The notes under the pieces are model-generated. The model did not search any database and had not been told where the DNA came from. It saw only the letters and a list, made by a program, of their open reading frames with translations. DNA of 64,000 nucleotides from Pseudomonas sp. M47T1. GTDB taxonomy: Bacteria; Pseudomonadota; Gammaproteobacteria; Pseudomonadales; Pseudomonadaceae. The DNA lies in contig NZ_AJWX01000002.1 of the NCBI RefSeq assembly GCF_000263855.1, forward strand, positions 1 through 64,000, in the 5' to 3' direction. The position numbers and the translations under genes were made by a program. Positions 28,538 through 38,552 of this stretch are shown piece after piece. The first letter of the stretch is position 1; each line of letters starts with the position of its first letter.

Positions 28538-28566
28538 TGTGGGAGCGGGCAGAGCCCGCTCCCACA
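28538..28566. repeat. REP hairpin between acyl-CoA dehydrogenase and aldo/keto reductase
   Basis: A perfect 13-base stem (TGTGGGAGCGGGC at 28538-28550 with its complement at 28554-28566) and an AGA loop form a compact REP. It lies between two convergent genes, where it may also act as a transcription barrier. Confidence 0.8.
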
Positions 28567-28576
28567 GGGTGATGTG

Positions 28577-29617
28577 TTACGGCGCCGGGTTGGGTTGATC
28601 CTTGTGGATCGCCTCGATGCCTTCCAGCACCTCATCGCTCAGCTTCAGGTCGAAGCTGGCGATGTTGGTATCCAGTTGCTCCAGCGACGTGGCGCCAATG
28701 ATGTTGCTGGTGACGAACGGCTGCTGGGTGACAAACGCCAGGGCCATCTGCGCCGGGTCCAGGCCGTGTTCGCGGGCCAGGGCCACGTAGCGGCTGCACG
28801 CGGCCACGCTTTGCGGGTTGTTGTAGCGGGTGAAGCGGCTGAACAGGGTCAGGCGCGCATTGGCTGGCTTGGCGCCGTTCTCGAACTTGCCCGAGAGCAT
28901 GCCGAAGGCCATGGGCGAGTAGGCCAGCAGGCCGCATTGTTCGCGGATGGCAATTTCCGCCAGGCCCACTTCAAAGCTGCGGTTGAGCAGGTTGTAGGGG
29001 TTCTGGATGGACACTGCGCGTGGCCAGCCGCGGCTTTCGGCCAGTTGCAGGAACTTCATGGTGCCCCACGGCGTTTCGTTGGACAGGCCGATGTGGCGGA
29101 TCTTGCCGGCCTTGACCTGCTCGTCCAATGCCTCGAGCGTATCCTCCAGCGGCGTGATCAGGTCGTCCTGGGTGTGCTGGTAGCCCAGCTTGCCGAAGAA
29201 ATTGGTGCTGCGCTCGGGCCAGTGCAGCTGGTACACGTCGATCCAGTCGGTCTTCAGGCGTGCCAGGCTGGCATCCAGGGCCTGCACGATGTGCTCGCGG
29301 TTGTGGCGCAGCTGGCCGTCGCGGATGTGCGCGATGCCGTTGCCTGGGCCGGCGATTTTGCTGGCCAGTACCCAGTCGGCGCGATCGCCGCGGCTGGCGA
29401 AGTAATTGCCGATGACGCGCTCGGTGGCGGCGTAGGTTTCCGGACGAGGGGGCACGGGGTACATTTCCGCCGTGTCGATGAAGTTGATACCGGCAGCCTT
29501 GGCCCGCTCGATCTGCGCGAAGCCCTCTGCCTCGGTGTTCTGCTCGCCCCAGGTCATGGTACCCAGGCACAGGGCGCTGACGTTGATGTCGGTGCGTCCC
29601 AGTCGGCGATAATCCAT
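28577..29617 (-). CDS. NADP(H)-dependent aldo/keto reductase (Tas-like)
   Basis: The 346-residue TIM-barrel oxidoreductase is close to the Tas subgroup. The catalytic tetrad is visible: Asp and Tyr in FIDTAEMYPV, Lys in WVLASKIAG, His in YQLHWPER. The C-terminal NADP-binding segment is IGATSLEQLDTNI. In E. coli Tas complements a prephenate dehydrogenase defect, but the natural substrate is not established. It ends next to the REP hairpin and is transcribed away from rplM. Confidence 0.88.
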   Translation of the reverse strand: MDYRRLGRTDINVSALCLGTMTWGEQNTEAEGFAQIERAKAAGINFIDTAEMYPVPPRPETYAATERVIGNYFASRGDRADWVLASKIAGPGNGIAHIRDGQLRHNREHIVQALDASLARLKTDWIDVYQLHWPERSTNFFGKLGYQHTQDDLITPLEDTLEALDEQVKAGKIRHIGLSNETPWGTMKFLQLAESRGWPRAVSIQNPYNLLNRSFEVGLAEIAIREQCGLLAYSPMAFGMLSGKFENGAKPANARLTLFSRFTRYNNPQSVAACSRYVALAREHGLDPAQMALAFVTQQPFVTSNIIGATSLEQLDTNIASFDLKLSDEVLEGIEAIHKDQPNPAP

Positions 29618-29787
29618 CTGCTTCTCCTCAAGGCAAAGGAATCATAAAAGCAGGTTGATATTTTTTTCGCAATCTGGATAATTCGCCCCCTCTCTCTGCA
29701 GTGGAAGTGATGCGCCGCTCGCCGAAGAATCTTGCCGTATATTGGACGCGCCGACCCGAGCCCCCGATAGCGTCTGTATCCGGCTGC

Positions 29788-29803
29788 CTTTGACTTGTCA
29801 AAG
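29788..29803. promoter_or_regulatory. Perfect palindrome upstream of rplM
   Basis: CTTTGAC (29788-29794) and GTCAAAG (29797-29803) are exact complements around TT. The left arm includes TTGACT, a good -35 hexamer of the rplM promoter. A protein bound here would block the promoter. The regulator is unknown. Confidence 0.35.
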
Positions 29804-29865
29804 TACGCACTATTCAGTAAGATCTGCCGTCTCTTTTTGCTGGACGGCCTTCGAGGCTATAAAGA

Positions 29866-30294
29866 ATGAAAACTTTTACTGCTAAACCGGAAACAGTAAA
29901 ACGCGACTGGTTCGTCGTTGATGCTGCTGGTCAGACCCTGGGTCGTCTGGCTACTGAGATCGCGAGCCGTCTGCGTGGCAAGCACAAACCAGAATACACC
30001 CCTCACGTTGACACCGGCGACTACATCGTCGTCATCAACGCTGAGCAGGTTCGTGTCACTGGCGCTAAAACCACTGACAAAATGTACTACTCCCACTCCG
30101 GTTTCCCGGGCGGCATCAAGTCGATCAACTTTGAAAAGCTGATCGCCAAGGCCCCTGAGCGCGTGATCGAGACCGCGGTAAAAGGCATGCTGCCTAAAAA
30201 CCCGCTGGGTCGCGACATGTACCGTAAGCTGAAAGTCTATGCGGGCGCTGCACACCCTCATACTGCTCAGCAGCCCCAAGAACTGAAGATTTAA
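29866..30294 (+). CDS. rplM: 50S ribosomal protein L13
   Basis: The 142-residue protein matches the full length of bacterial L13. It begins [20 protein letters not shown] and contains the signature [14 protein letters not shown] near the C-terminus. L13 is an early-assembly protein of the large subunit. The rplM-rpsI pair is conserved across bacteria, and in E. coli L13 represses its own operon through the leader. About 250 bases of non-coding DNA precede the gene. Confidence 0.98.
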   Translation: MKTFTAKPETVKRDWFVVDAAGQTLGRLATEIASRLRGKHKPEYTPHVDTGDYIVVINAEQVRVTGAKTTDKMYYSHSGFPGGIKSINFEKLIAKAPERVIETAVKGMLPKNPLGRDMYRKLKVYAGAAHPHTAQQPQELKI

Positions 30295-30308
30295 CGGAAT
30301 AGTTCATT

Positions 30309-30701
30309 ATGTCGGCGACTCAAAATTACGGCACTGGCCGTCGCAAGACCGCTACCGCACGCGTTTTCCTGCGTCCGGGTACTGGCAACATCTCCATCAA
30401 CAACCGTTCTCTGGACGTGTTCTTCGGCCGTGAAACTGCCCGCATGGTAGTTCGTCAGCCGCTGGAACTGACCGAGACCACCGAGAAGTTCGACATCTAC
30501 GTCACCGTTATCGGTGGTGGTGTCAGCGGTCAAGCCGGCGCGATCCGTCACGGTATCACCCGTGCACTGATGCAGTACGACGAGACCCTGCGTGGCGCAC
30601 TGCGTAAAGCAGGCTTCGTCACTCGTGACGCTCGTGAAGTTGAACGTAAGAAAGTCGGTCTGCGTAAAGCGCGTAAGCGTCCGCAGTACTCGAAGCGTTA
30701 A
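30309..30701 (+). CDS. rpsI: 30S ribosomal protein S9
   Basis: The 130-residue protein matches S9, with the conserved start [16 protein letters not shown], the [15 protein letters not shown] motif and the basic C-terminal tail [12 protein letters not shown], whose last residues contact the P-site tRNA. It follows rplM by 14 bases and is closed by a strong terminator. Confidence 0.98.
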   Translation: MSATQNYGTGRRKTATARVFLRPGTGNISINNRSLDVFFGRETARMVVRQPLELTETTEKFDIYVTVIGGGVSGQAGAIRHGITRALMQYDETLRGALRKAGFVTRDAREVERKKVGLRKARKRPQYSKR

Positions 30702-30725
30702 TTCAAAGCTTCGCGACTCCGTTCA

Positions 30726-30762
30726 AAAAAAAGCCCGGTTCCTTTGGAACCGGGCTTTTTTA
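30726..30762 (+). terminator. Terminator after rpsI
   Basis: An AGCCCGGTTCC / GGAACCGGGCT stem around TTT has an A-run upstream and six T residues downstream. It is a strong, symmetrical intrinsic terminator that ends the rplM-rpsI operon. Confidence 0.92.
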
Positions 30763-31032
30763 TGTCGACTAGACTACGGTGAGCGTCGAGGGCCCGCAGC
30801 GGCTACGATGTTAAAGGTGGCGTGCGAAGTTTTTGTACAGCAACTTGCTGGACCTGCGCATGCCGTCGGGGCAGGGGATGAAGCCGTTTGCCGCGGTATT
30901 TCCCTTGTCCATGTATGGGCTTTTCACTACCATTCGTCACATTTTCAGGTACTGACCCTACCTGTGCGGGTGGAAACAACAATGTAGATGCCCGTTGCAA
31001 CAGGGCACACGAAGCTGATGGGAGAGGACTGA
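30763..31032 (+). promoter_or_regulatory. Upstream region of petABC, no gene seen
   Basis: This 270-base stretch between the rpsI terminator and petA has no convincing gene. It holds a small hairpin, TGCCC (30989-30993) with GGGCA (31003-31007) around a GTTGCAAC palindrome, about 25 bases upstream of petA. GGGAGAGGA serves as the petA ribosome binding site. The petABC promoter should be here, but I cannot fix its hexamers. Confidence 0.4.
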
Positions 31033-31626
31033 ATGAGCAATGACGGCGTGAATGCAGGCCGGCGTCGCTTCCTCGTAGCGGCCACCTCCGTGGTCGGCGC
31101 AGCAGGAGCGGTGGGGGCTGCGGTCCCGTTCGTGGGGTCGTGGTTTCCAAGTGCCAAGGCCAAGGCGGCGGGGGCTCCAGTCAAGTTCAACATCAGCAAG
31201 GTCGAGCCTGGCCAGCAAGTCATCGCCGAATGGCGTGGCCAGCCGGTATTCGTGGTGCGCCGCACCGACGAGATCCTCGCCAACCTGGGCAAGATCGAGG
31301 ACCGGCTGTCCGATCCGGAGTCCAAGAACTCAACCCAGCCTGCCTATGTCGACCCCAAGTTGCGCTCCATCAAGCCCCAGGTCCTGATCCTCATCGGCAT
31401 CTGCACCCACTTGGGCTGTTCTCCGACGTTTCGCCCCGAGGTGGCTCCGGCCGACCTGGGCAAGGACTGGGTGGGTGGCTATTTCTGCCCCTGCCACGGT
31501 TCCCACTACGACCTCGCCGGACGCGTCTACAAGTCCCAGCCCGCGCCGCTGAACCTGGCGGTACCGCCGCACAGGTACGAAAGCGACGACGTGATTGTCA
31601 TTGGCGAAGACACGGAGAAAGCGTGA
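31033..31626 (+). CDS. petA: Ubiquinol-cytochrome c reductase Rieske iron-sulfur subunit
   Basis: The 197-residue subunit carries the 2Fe-2S cluster of the cytochrome bc1 complex. The two ligand boxes CTHLGCSP and CPCHGSHYD are intact. The N-terminus has a twin-arginine motif (RRRFLVAAT, residues 10-18) and one transmembrane helix, so the folded protein is placed by the Tat system. It overlaps petB by one base in a petABC operon. Confidence 0.97.
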   Translation: MSNDGVNAGRRRFLVAATSVVGAAGAVGAAVPFVGSWFPSAKAKAAGAPVKFNISKVEPGQQVIAEWRGQPVFVVRRTDEILANLGKIEDRLSDPESKNSTQPAYVDPKLRSIKPQVLILIGICTHLGCSPTFRPEVAPADLGKDWVGGYFCPCHGSHYDLAGRVYKSQPAPLNLAVPPHRYESDDVIVIGEDTEKA

Positions 31627-32837
31627 TGAGCAAATTCATGGCCTGGGTGGATGCCCGTTTTCCCGCGACCAAAATGTGGGAAGAGCACCTCACCAAATAT
31701 TACGCACCGAAGAACTTCAACTTCTTCTATTTCTTCGGCTCCCTGGCGCTGCTGGTGCTGGTCAACCAGATCATCACCGGCGTGTGGCTGACCATGAGCT
31801 TCACGCCCTCGGCGGAGGAGGCGTTTGCCTCGGTCGAGTACATCATGCGCGACGTGTCCTATGGCTGGATCTTGCGCTACCTGCACTCCACCGGTGCCTC
31901 GGCGTTCTTCATCGTGGTCTACCTACACATGTTTCGCGGCCTGTTGTATGGCTCCTACAAGAAGCCTCGGGAGCTGGTGTGGATCTTCGGCATGCTCATC
32001 TACCTGGCATTGATGGCCGAGGCCTTCATGGGCTACCTGCTGCCCTGGGGGCAGATGTCGTACTGGGGGGCGCAGGTGATCATTTCCCTGTTTGGCGCCA
32101 TTCCGGTAATCGGCAATGACCTGACCCAGTGGATTCGCGGCGACTATCTGATTTCCGGCATCACCCTGAACCGCTTCTTCGCCCTGCACGTGATTGCCTT
32201 GCCCATCGTCATTCTGGGGCTGGTGGTGCTGCATGTGCTGGCGCTGCATGAGGTGGGGTCCAACAACCCCGACGGCATCGAGATCAAGAAGCTCAAGGAT
32301 GAACGCGGCGTGCCGCTTGACGGCATTGCGTTCCACCCGTACTACACGGTCAAGGACATTGTGGGGGTGGTGGTGTTCCTGTTCGTGTTCTGCTCCATTG
32401 TGTTCTTCTTTCCGGAAATGGGCGGCTACTTCCTGGAAAAACCCAACTTCGAGCAGGCCAACGCCTTCAAGACGCCAGAACATATCGCCCCGGTGTGGTA
32501 CTTCACGCCGTTCTACGCCATCTTGCGCGCCGTGCCTGACAAGCTGATGGGGGTGATGTCCATGGGGGCGGCCATCGCCGTGTTGTTCGTGTTGCCTTGG
32601 CTGGATCGCAGTCCGGTCAAGTCCATGCGGTACAAGGGCTGGTTGAGTCGAATTGCATTGACGCTGTTCTGCGTCTCGTTCATGACCCTGGGCTACCTCG
32701 GCGTGCAACCGCCAACACCTGAGCGAACGCTGGTTTCGCAGGTCTGTACGGTGCTGTATTTCGCCTACTTCATTCTGATGCCGTTCTACACCCGGCTCGA
32801 GAAGACCAAACCGGTACCGGAAAGGGTGACTGGCTGA
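31626..32837 (+). CDS. petB: Cytochrome b of the bc1 complex
   Basis: The 403-residue membrane protein has eight expected transmembrane helices and the paired histidine haem ligands (LRYLHSTGAS and VYLHMF on helix B; FFALHVIALP and VLHVLALHE on helix D). The Qo-site PEWY motif appears as PVWYFTPFYAILRA, a variant found in some proteobacteria. The start at 31626 overlaps the petA stop. It oxidises ubiquinol and drives proton translocation. Confidence 0.97.
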   Translation: MSKFMAWVDARFPATKMWEEHLTKYYAPKNFNFFYFFGSLALLVLVNQIITGVWLTMSFTPSAEEAFASVEYIMRDVSYGWILRYLHSTGASAFFIVVYLHMFRGLLYGSYKKPRELVWIFGMLIYLALMAEAFMGYLLPWGQMSYWGAQVIISLFGAIPVIGNDLTQWIRGDYLISGITLNRFFALHVIALPIVILGLVVLHVLALHEVGSNNPDGIEIKKLKDERGVPLDGIAFHPYYTVKDIVGVVVFLFVFCSIVFFFPEMGGYFLEKPNFEQANAFKTPEHIAPVWYFTPFYAILRAVPDKLMGVMSMGAAIAVLFVLPWLDRSPVKSMRYKGWLSRIALTLFCVSFMTLGYLGVQPPTPERTLVSQVCTVLYFAYFILMPFYTRLEKTKPVPERVTG

Positions 32838-33616
32838 TGAAAAAGCTATTAGCGGTGTTCATTATTGCGTTGCTGCCCACGTTGACCCTGGCCGCCGAGG
32901 GTGGTCCGGAGCTGGAAAAAGTGGATATCGACCTCGCCGACAAGCCTGCCATGCAAGATGGCGCGCGCACCTTCGCCAACTACTGCATGGGCTGCCACAG
33001 TGCCAAGTTCCAGCGTTACGAGCGGGTGGCCGATGACTTGGGTATTCCCCATGACCTGATGCTGGAAAAACTGGTGTTCACCGGCGCCAAGATCGGCGAC
33101 CACATGACCATCGGCATGCAGCCTGCCGACGCCAAGGCCTGGTTCGGCGCCGCGCCCCCGGACCTGACCCTGGTGGCGCGGGTGCGCGGTACCGACTGGC
33201 TGTATGGCTACCTGCGCTCCTTCTATGAGGACCCTGCGCGGCCCTGGGGCGTGAACAACGCCGTGTTCCCCAATGTAGGCATGCCCAACGTGCTGGGCGG
33301 CCTGCAGGGGCGCCAGGTGATCGGCTGCAAGCAGGTTCAGCTAGTCACCGATGGCAAGAAGCAATATGACCCGCTGACCGGCTCGCCATTGACCCATGAA
33401 GCCTGCGATCAACTGACGCTATTGCCCAAGACCGGCAGCCTGACGCCCGAGCAGTTTGATGAAAAAATCAAGAACCTGGTGACCTTCCTGGCTTACTCGG
33501 CCAACCCCAACAAGCTCGCCAGCGAACGCATTGGCGCCTACGTATTGCTTTACCTGGCCATCCTCTTCATCTTTGCCTACCTGCTCAAACGTGAATACTG
33601 GAAAGACGTTCATTGA
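32837..33616 (+). CDS. petC: Cytochrome c1 of the bc1 complex
   Basis: The 259-residue subunit has a signal peptide (MKKLLAVFIIALLPTLTLA). It has one c-type haem site CMGCH near residue 52 and a C-terminal membrane anchor (IGAYVLLYLAILFIFAYLL, about 231-250). It passes electrons from the Rieske centre to soluble cytochrome c. The start overlaps the petB stop by one base. A structured non-coding segment follows before sspA. Confidence 0.97.
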   Translation: MKKLLAVFIIALLPTLTLAAEGGPELEKVDIDLADKPAMQDGARTFANYCMGCHSAKFQRYERVADDLGIPHDLMLEKLVFTGAKIGDHMTIGMQPADAKAWFGAAPPDLTLVARVRGTDWLYGYLRSFYEDPARPWGVNNAVFPNVGMPNVLGGLQGRQVIGCKQVQLVTDGKKQYDPLTGSPLTHEACDQLTLLPKTGSLTPEQFDEKIKNLVTFLAYSANPNKLASERIGAYVLLYLAILFIFAYLLKREYWKDVH

Positions 33617-33644
33617 ATGTGCGGTAAGATTTGCTGTTAAATGC

Positions 33645-33738
33645 GCGCGCCCCTGGGCAACTCCGCTGCGTAGTGAGCCTGGAATGCCTTCCAGTCACAT
33701 CCGCTAAAGGAGTGTTTCAGGGGCGCGCTCGTTTTTGT
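33645..33738 (+). ncRNA. Candidate structured RNA / attenuator between petC and sspA
   Basis: A perfect outer stem of 11 bases (GCGCGCCCCTG, 33645-33655, with 33718-33728) encloses ACTCC/GGAGT (33660-33664 with 33709-33713). An inner hairpin CTGGAA-TGCC-TTCCAG lies at 33679-33694. TCGTTTTT follows the outer stem, as in an intrinsic terminator, and sspA begins about 45 bases later. I recognise no known RNA family. It could be a petABC terminator, an sspA attenuator or a processed small RNA. Confidence 0.45.
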
Positions 33739-33773
33739 GTTATTCATGTTTTTTATACGCGAGGAGGACCGCC

Positions 33774-34391
33774 ATGGGCGTGACCAACCGGTTGGCCTGT
33801 TACTCCGACCCCGCTGACCACTATTCTCATCGGGTTCGCATCGTTCTCGCCGAGAAGGGTGTAAGCGCCGAGATCATCAGTGTGCCGGCGGGTTCGCAGC
33901 CGGCCAAATTGATCGAAGTGAACCCGTACGGCAGTGTGCCGACGCTGGTTGATCGCGATCTGGCGCTGTACGAATCCACCGTCGTGATGGAATATCTGGA
34001 TGAGCGTTACCCGCATCCGCCGCTGCTGCCGGTGTATCCGGTGGCCCGAGCCAACAGCCGCCTGCTGATCCACCGGATCCAGCGCGACTGGTGTGGGCTG
34101 GTGGACCTGATTCTTGACACGCGCACCAAGGAACCGGCGCGCGTGCAGGCCCGCAAGGAGCTGCGCGAGAGCCTCACGGGTGTCTCGCCATTGTTTGCCG
34201 ACAAGCCTTTCTTCCTCAGTGAGGAGCAAAGTCTTGTTGATTGCTGTCTACTGCCCATACTCTGGCGTTTGCCAGTTCTGGGTATCGAATTGCCGCGGCC
34301 CGCAAAGCCGCTGCTGGACTATATGGAGCGTCAGTTTGCCCGTGAGGCCTTCCAGGCTAGCCTCTCGGCCGCTGAACGTGAAATGCGCTAG
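33774..34391 (+). CDS. sspA: Stringent starvation protein A (SspA)
   Basis: The 205-residue protein has a glutathione-S-transferase fold: a thioredoxin-like part (residues 1-85) and a helical part. It binds RNA polymerase and modulates stationary-phase, acid-resistance and virulence genes in gamma-proteobacteria. The RNAP-binding surface residues around [11 protein letters not shown] are present. The start at 33774 is fixed by GAGGAGG at 33761-33767. sspB follows after 17 bases. Confidence 0.95.
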   Translation: MGVTNRLACYSDPADHYSHRVRIVLAEKGVSAEIISVPAGSQPAKLIEVNPYGSVPTLVDRDLALYESTVVMEYLDERYPHPPLLPVYPVARANSRLLIHRIQRDWCGLVDLILDTRTKEPARVQARKELRESLTGVSPLFADKPFFLSEEQSLVDCCLLPILWRLPVLGIELPRPAKPLLDYMERQFAREAFQASLSAAEREMR

Positions 34392-34408
34392 GTTTGAAGG
34401 AGCCGTTG

Positions 34409-34831
34409 ATGAACTCCAGTCGTCCGTATCTCGTGCGTGCACTCTACGAGTGGATCGTGGATAACGATTGCACGCCACACATGCTGGTCAATTCCGAATA
34501 CCGTTCGGTGCAGGTGCCCAAGGGCTTTGCCAGTGATGGCCAGATCGTCCTCAATGTGTCGCCCAGTGCAGTGCGTCATTTGCACATGGACAACGACGCG
34601 GTCAGCTTCGAAGGCCGTTTCGGTGGTGTGGCACACACCCTCTACGTGCCGATCGGCGCTATCCTGGGGGTGTATGCCCGCGAGAATGGCCAGGGCATGG
34701 TCTTCGATCTCGAGCCGCCGGCGTTCGAGGAAGACGAGGTGGTGCTCGATGGTCATGATGATGACCTGCCACCCGATGGCGGGCGCCCGCAGCGCCCTGC
34801 AGGCCGTCCAAGCCTGAAAGTGGTCAAGTAA
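34409..34831 (+). CDS. sspB: ClpXP protease specificity-enhancing factor SspB
   Basis: The 140-residue adaptor delivers ssrA-tagged proteins to ClpXP. A folded N-terminal domain (about residues 1-110, with PYLVRALYEWIVDNDCTPH) is followed by an acidic, flexible linker. A short C-terminal motif (PSLKVVK) docks on the ClpX N-domain. The ATG at 34409 was chosen on the basis of AAGGAG just upstream and of the family start MNSSRPYL. A terminator follows. Confidence 0.95.
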   Translation: MNSSRPYLVRALYEWIVDNDCTPHMLVNSEYRSVQVPKGFASDGQIVLNVSPSAVRHLHMDNDAVSFEGRFGGVAHTLYVPIGAILGVYARENGQGMVFDLEPPAFEEDEVVLDGHDDDLPPDGGRPQRPAGRPSLKVVK

Positions 34832-34832
34832 C

Positions 34833-34865
34833 AAAAAAGGCGATCCTCTCGGATCGCCTTTTTTT
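34833..34865 (+). terminator. Terminator after sspB
   Basis: AAAAAAGGCGATCC and GGATCGCCTTTTTTT form a strong hairpin around TCTC. It closes the sspA-sspB operon immediately before an inverted-repeat hairpin. Confidence 0.9.
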
Positions 34866-34919
34866 AGCTTCGAGCTTAAAGCTACAAGCCTCAAGTTAGA
34901 AGCTTGCAGCTTGCAGCTG
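34866..34919. repeat. Inverted-repeat hairpin related to the cysD-cysNC cassette ends
   Basis: The arm 34873-34892 matches 16 of 20 bases of the reverse complement of 34899-34918. The words AGCTTAAAGCT, GCTACAAGC and AGCTTGCAGCT are shared with the cassette ends and with the hairpins at 26165 and 39419. It lies between the convergent sspB and dolP genes. Confidence 0.65.
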
Positions 34920-34925
34920 CCCTCA

Positions 34926-36211
<1,286 letters not shown>

Positions 36212-36225
36212 TCACGACGGTTGGC

Positions 36226-36597
36226 TCAACCATCAAAAGCATTGCGTAGCCAGTTCAGGCGCGTGTCCTTGCTGGCGCTGCCTTCCAGGGCGACCACGTC
36301 GAAGCGGCAGGGATGATTGGCCCAGCGCGCTTCCTTGTGCAGAAACAGATGTGCGGCATTGACGACTCTGGCCTGCTTGCGCGCATCGATGCTTTCAAGC
36401 GCGCCGCCCCATTGTGCGTGCAGGCGGTAACGAACTTCGACGAATACTACTGTATCGCCATCAAGCATGACCAGATCAAGCTCGCCGCCTTTACACAGCC
36501 AGTTGCGCGCAAGCAGCTGCAAACCCTGTTGTTGCAGGTGTGCAAGTGCTTGCGCTTCGGCCTCCTGGCCGGCCTGGCGCGGCGAGCTGGCGGGCAT
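36226..36597 (-). CDS. yraN: UPF0102 family protein YraN
   Basis: The 123-residue protein belongs to UPF0102, a family with a restriction-endonuclease-like fold. The core motif is GGELDLVMLDGDTVVFVEVRYR (about residues 37-58), in which E-x-D and E-V-[KR] match nuclease active-site spacing. Its function is unproven; it may act on DNA or RNA. The ATG at 36597 overlaps the lpoA stop, so the genes are translationally coupled. Confidence 0.9.
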   Translation of the reverse strand: MPASSPRQAGQEAEAQALAHLQQQGLQLLARNWLCKGGELDLVMLDGDTVVFVEVRYRLHAQWGGALESIDARKQARVVNAAHLFLHKEARWANHPCRFDVVALEGSASKDTRLNWLRNAFDG

Positions 36598-38372
36598 TAC
36601 TGGGCCGTATCCGGCAGGCGCTGCACCTGGCCGCCATTGAATTGTGCCCACGGCAGTTGGCGCTCGATGCGCTGGCCGGCATTGACACTCAGGTTGCCCG
36701 ACAGGCCCTGCATGCGGTTGTCCGGCAGTGCTTTGAGCTGGCCAAGGCGCGGGGCCAGGCCAAAGGCGTCGACACCCATGGCATACAGGCGGCCGAGGCT
36801 GCCACCGGCTTGGGGCCACTGACGAACCACTTGCTGGCGCAGCGGGTTGCTGGTGTCCAGCAACCATGGCGTTTCGCAGAAGCGCACACCGTTCATGTCG
36901 ATGTACTGGGCCTGGTCGCCGCTGGCACTGTAGACATTGGACGTCGCGTACACCGGCACGTCACCGGCATATTGGAAGTTCAGCGTTGGTTTGATCTGCT
37001 GGGCCAGTTGCGGCGTGGACGCCAGGAAGATGAAGTCCACGTCCTGGCGGCGCGAGCCGTTGCTGCCGTTGGCACCCTGGTGAGCCTGCATCAGGTCGCC
37101 GATCTGCTGGGCCAGGGCCACGGGCTGGTCGACGCGCTGGGAACCCAGCAACTGACCGCCGTTGGCTTCGAAGTCCTGACGGAAGGCGGCGAGCACGCGG
37201 TCGCCCCATTCGCCGCGGGGCACCAGGGCCACGGCGCGATGCAGGCCGTCGGCGCGGGCACGACGGGAGACTTCGCGGGCTTCGTCTTCAGCCGCCAGGC
37301 CGAACTGGAACAGCTGGGGTGGGTTGGCCTGGTTGCCGTCGCTGTAGTTCAGGGCCAGGGTGGTGAGCGGCAGTTGCGCGCGCCCGGCCAGTTGTTTCAC
37401 CAGCGGTTTCTCCAGCGGGCCCACCACCAATTGTGCGCCGGCGGCTTGGGCCTGACGGTACACATCATCCATGGAGGTAACGCGCGAGCTGTCGATCACT
37501 TCCACCGCAGGCGGTTTCTGGCCGGCTTGCTGGGCCTGGTAATAGGCAGCCATGAAGCCGTCGCGCAGGGCCTTGCCAACGGAGGCCAGCGGGCCTTGTT
37601 GCGGCAGCAGCAGCACGATCTTGGTCAGCGGCTGGCTGGTCAGCTCCATGAGCTTGACCAGGGATGGCGGCAATTGCTTGGCGGCAGGGTGGTCGGGGTG
37701 GGCGCTGCGCCAGTTGTCGATGGCGGCTTTCTGCTGGTCCAGCGTGCCGGCGCTTTTCACGGCCAGGGCCAGGCTCTGCCAGCCGGCCAGGTCGTCGGTG
37801 CCGCCAGGTTGCAGCTGGTCGATGGGCAGGCTGTTCACCAAGGTCCAGATGGCCTCACTGTTCGCTGCCGCAGCGTCGCCGCTGAGTAGTGGGGCAATGA
37901 ACACGCGTTCCTGGGCGGCGGGCAGGACCTGGCCGTCGGCTTCCAGGGCGCGGGCGCGCACGCTGTGGGTGCGCACCTGTTGCTCGACCGAGGCTTCGCC
38001 CAAGCGTTGCAGGCTTGGGTGATTGAGCGCGGCCAGGGCTTCCTTGGGTTGGTTGCGGGCCATGGCCAGCTCGGCTTTGAGGGTGCTGGCGATGATTTGC
38101 TGGCCGACGTTGAGCAGGTCTACCTGTACCTGGGCCAGGATCTGCCCGGCGCGCTCGTTGGCGTGCTGCTGATAGGCGAGGTTGGCGGCGCTCAGGCGCA
38201 GTACCGAGGCATCGACCGGGGTCTTCGCCGAAGCGGCCTGGCCAAGCAGTTGTTCGATGCTGGCGTCGGGGGTGCGCGGCAGATCGCCCAGGCTGCTGGA
38301 AGGCGAGCTGGCGCAGGCCGCCAACAGTGCGGCAAGGCATAGGGCTGAGAGCAGCCGCAGGCAAGCTGTCAT
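36597..38372 (-). CDS. lpoA: Penicillin-binding protein activator LpoA (LppC family)
   Basis: The 591-residue lipoprotein has a signal peptide with lipobox LLAAC (lipidated Cys near residue 20). It has a tetratricopeptide-like N-terminal half (about 30-270) and a periplasmic-binding-protein-like C-terminal half (about 285-590). In E. coli LpoA reaches from the outer membrane to activate PBP1A; in pseudomonads the PBP partner differs, so the exact target is inferred. I used the ATG at 38372. It is divergent from rsmI. Confidence 0.9.
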   Translation of the reverse strand: MTACLRLLSALCLAALLAACASSPSSSLGDLPRTPDASIEQLLGQAASAKTPVDASVLRLSAANLAYQQHANERAGQILAQVQVDLLNVGQQIIASTLKAELAMARNQPKEALAALNHPSLQRLGEASVEQQVRTHSVRARALEADGQVLPAAQERVFIAPLLSGDAAAANSEAIWTLVNSLPIDQLQPGGTDDLAGWQSLALAVKSAGTLDQQKAAIDNWRSAHPDHPAAKQLPPSLVKLMELTSQPLTKIVLLLPQQGPLASVGKALRDGFMAAYYQAQQAGQKPPAVEVIDSSRVTSMDDVYRQAQAAGAQLVVGPLEKPLVKQLAGRAQLPLTTLALNYSDGNQANPPQLFQFGLAAEDEAREVSRRARADGLHRAVALVPRGEWGDRVLAAFRQDFEANGGQLLGSQRVDQPVALAQQIGDLMQAHQGANGSNGSRRQDVDFIFLASTPQLAQQIKPTLNFQYAGDVPVYATSNVYSASGDQAQYIDMNGVRFCETPWLLDTSNPLRQQVVRQWPQAGGSLGRLYAMGVDAFGLAPRLGQLKALPDNRMQGLSGNLSVNAGQRIERQLPWAQFNGGQVQRLPDTAQ

Positions 38373-38552
38373 GTATATCTTCCTGATACTCGATCGGTTA
38401 GGCCGGCAATTGTACCCAAGCATGGCCCCCGGTGCGATGTCACTGGCGTGAAAGCGGTACCAAAGGTCATTCAGGGTTTTACCGAGGGCTTATTGGCCGT
38501 TGGGTGAAAGCGCGCGCTACAATGCCGCTTTTGCCAACGACAGGTGTGTGCT

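Noticed and set aside
30592..30987. Frame running from inside rpsI across the terminator
   Set aside because: It starts in another frame of rpsI, passes through the terminator hairpin and has no family-like sequence.
33600..33760. Known riboswitch upstream of sspA
   Set aside because: The stems do not match any riboswitch consensus I can recognise, so it is listed only as a candidate structured RNA.
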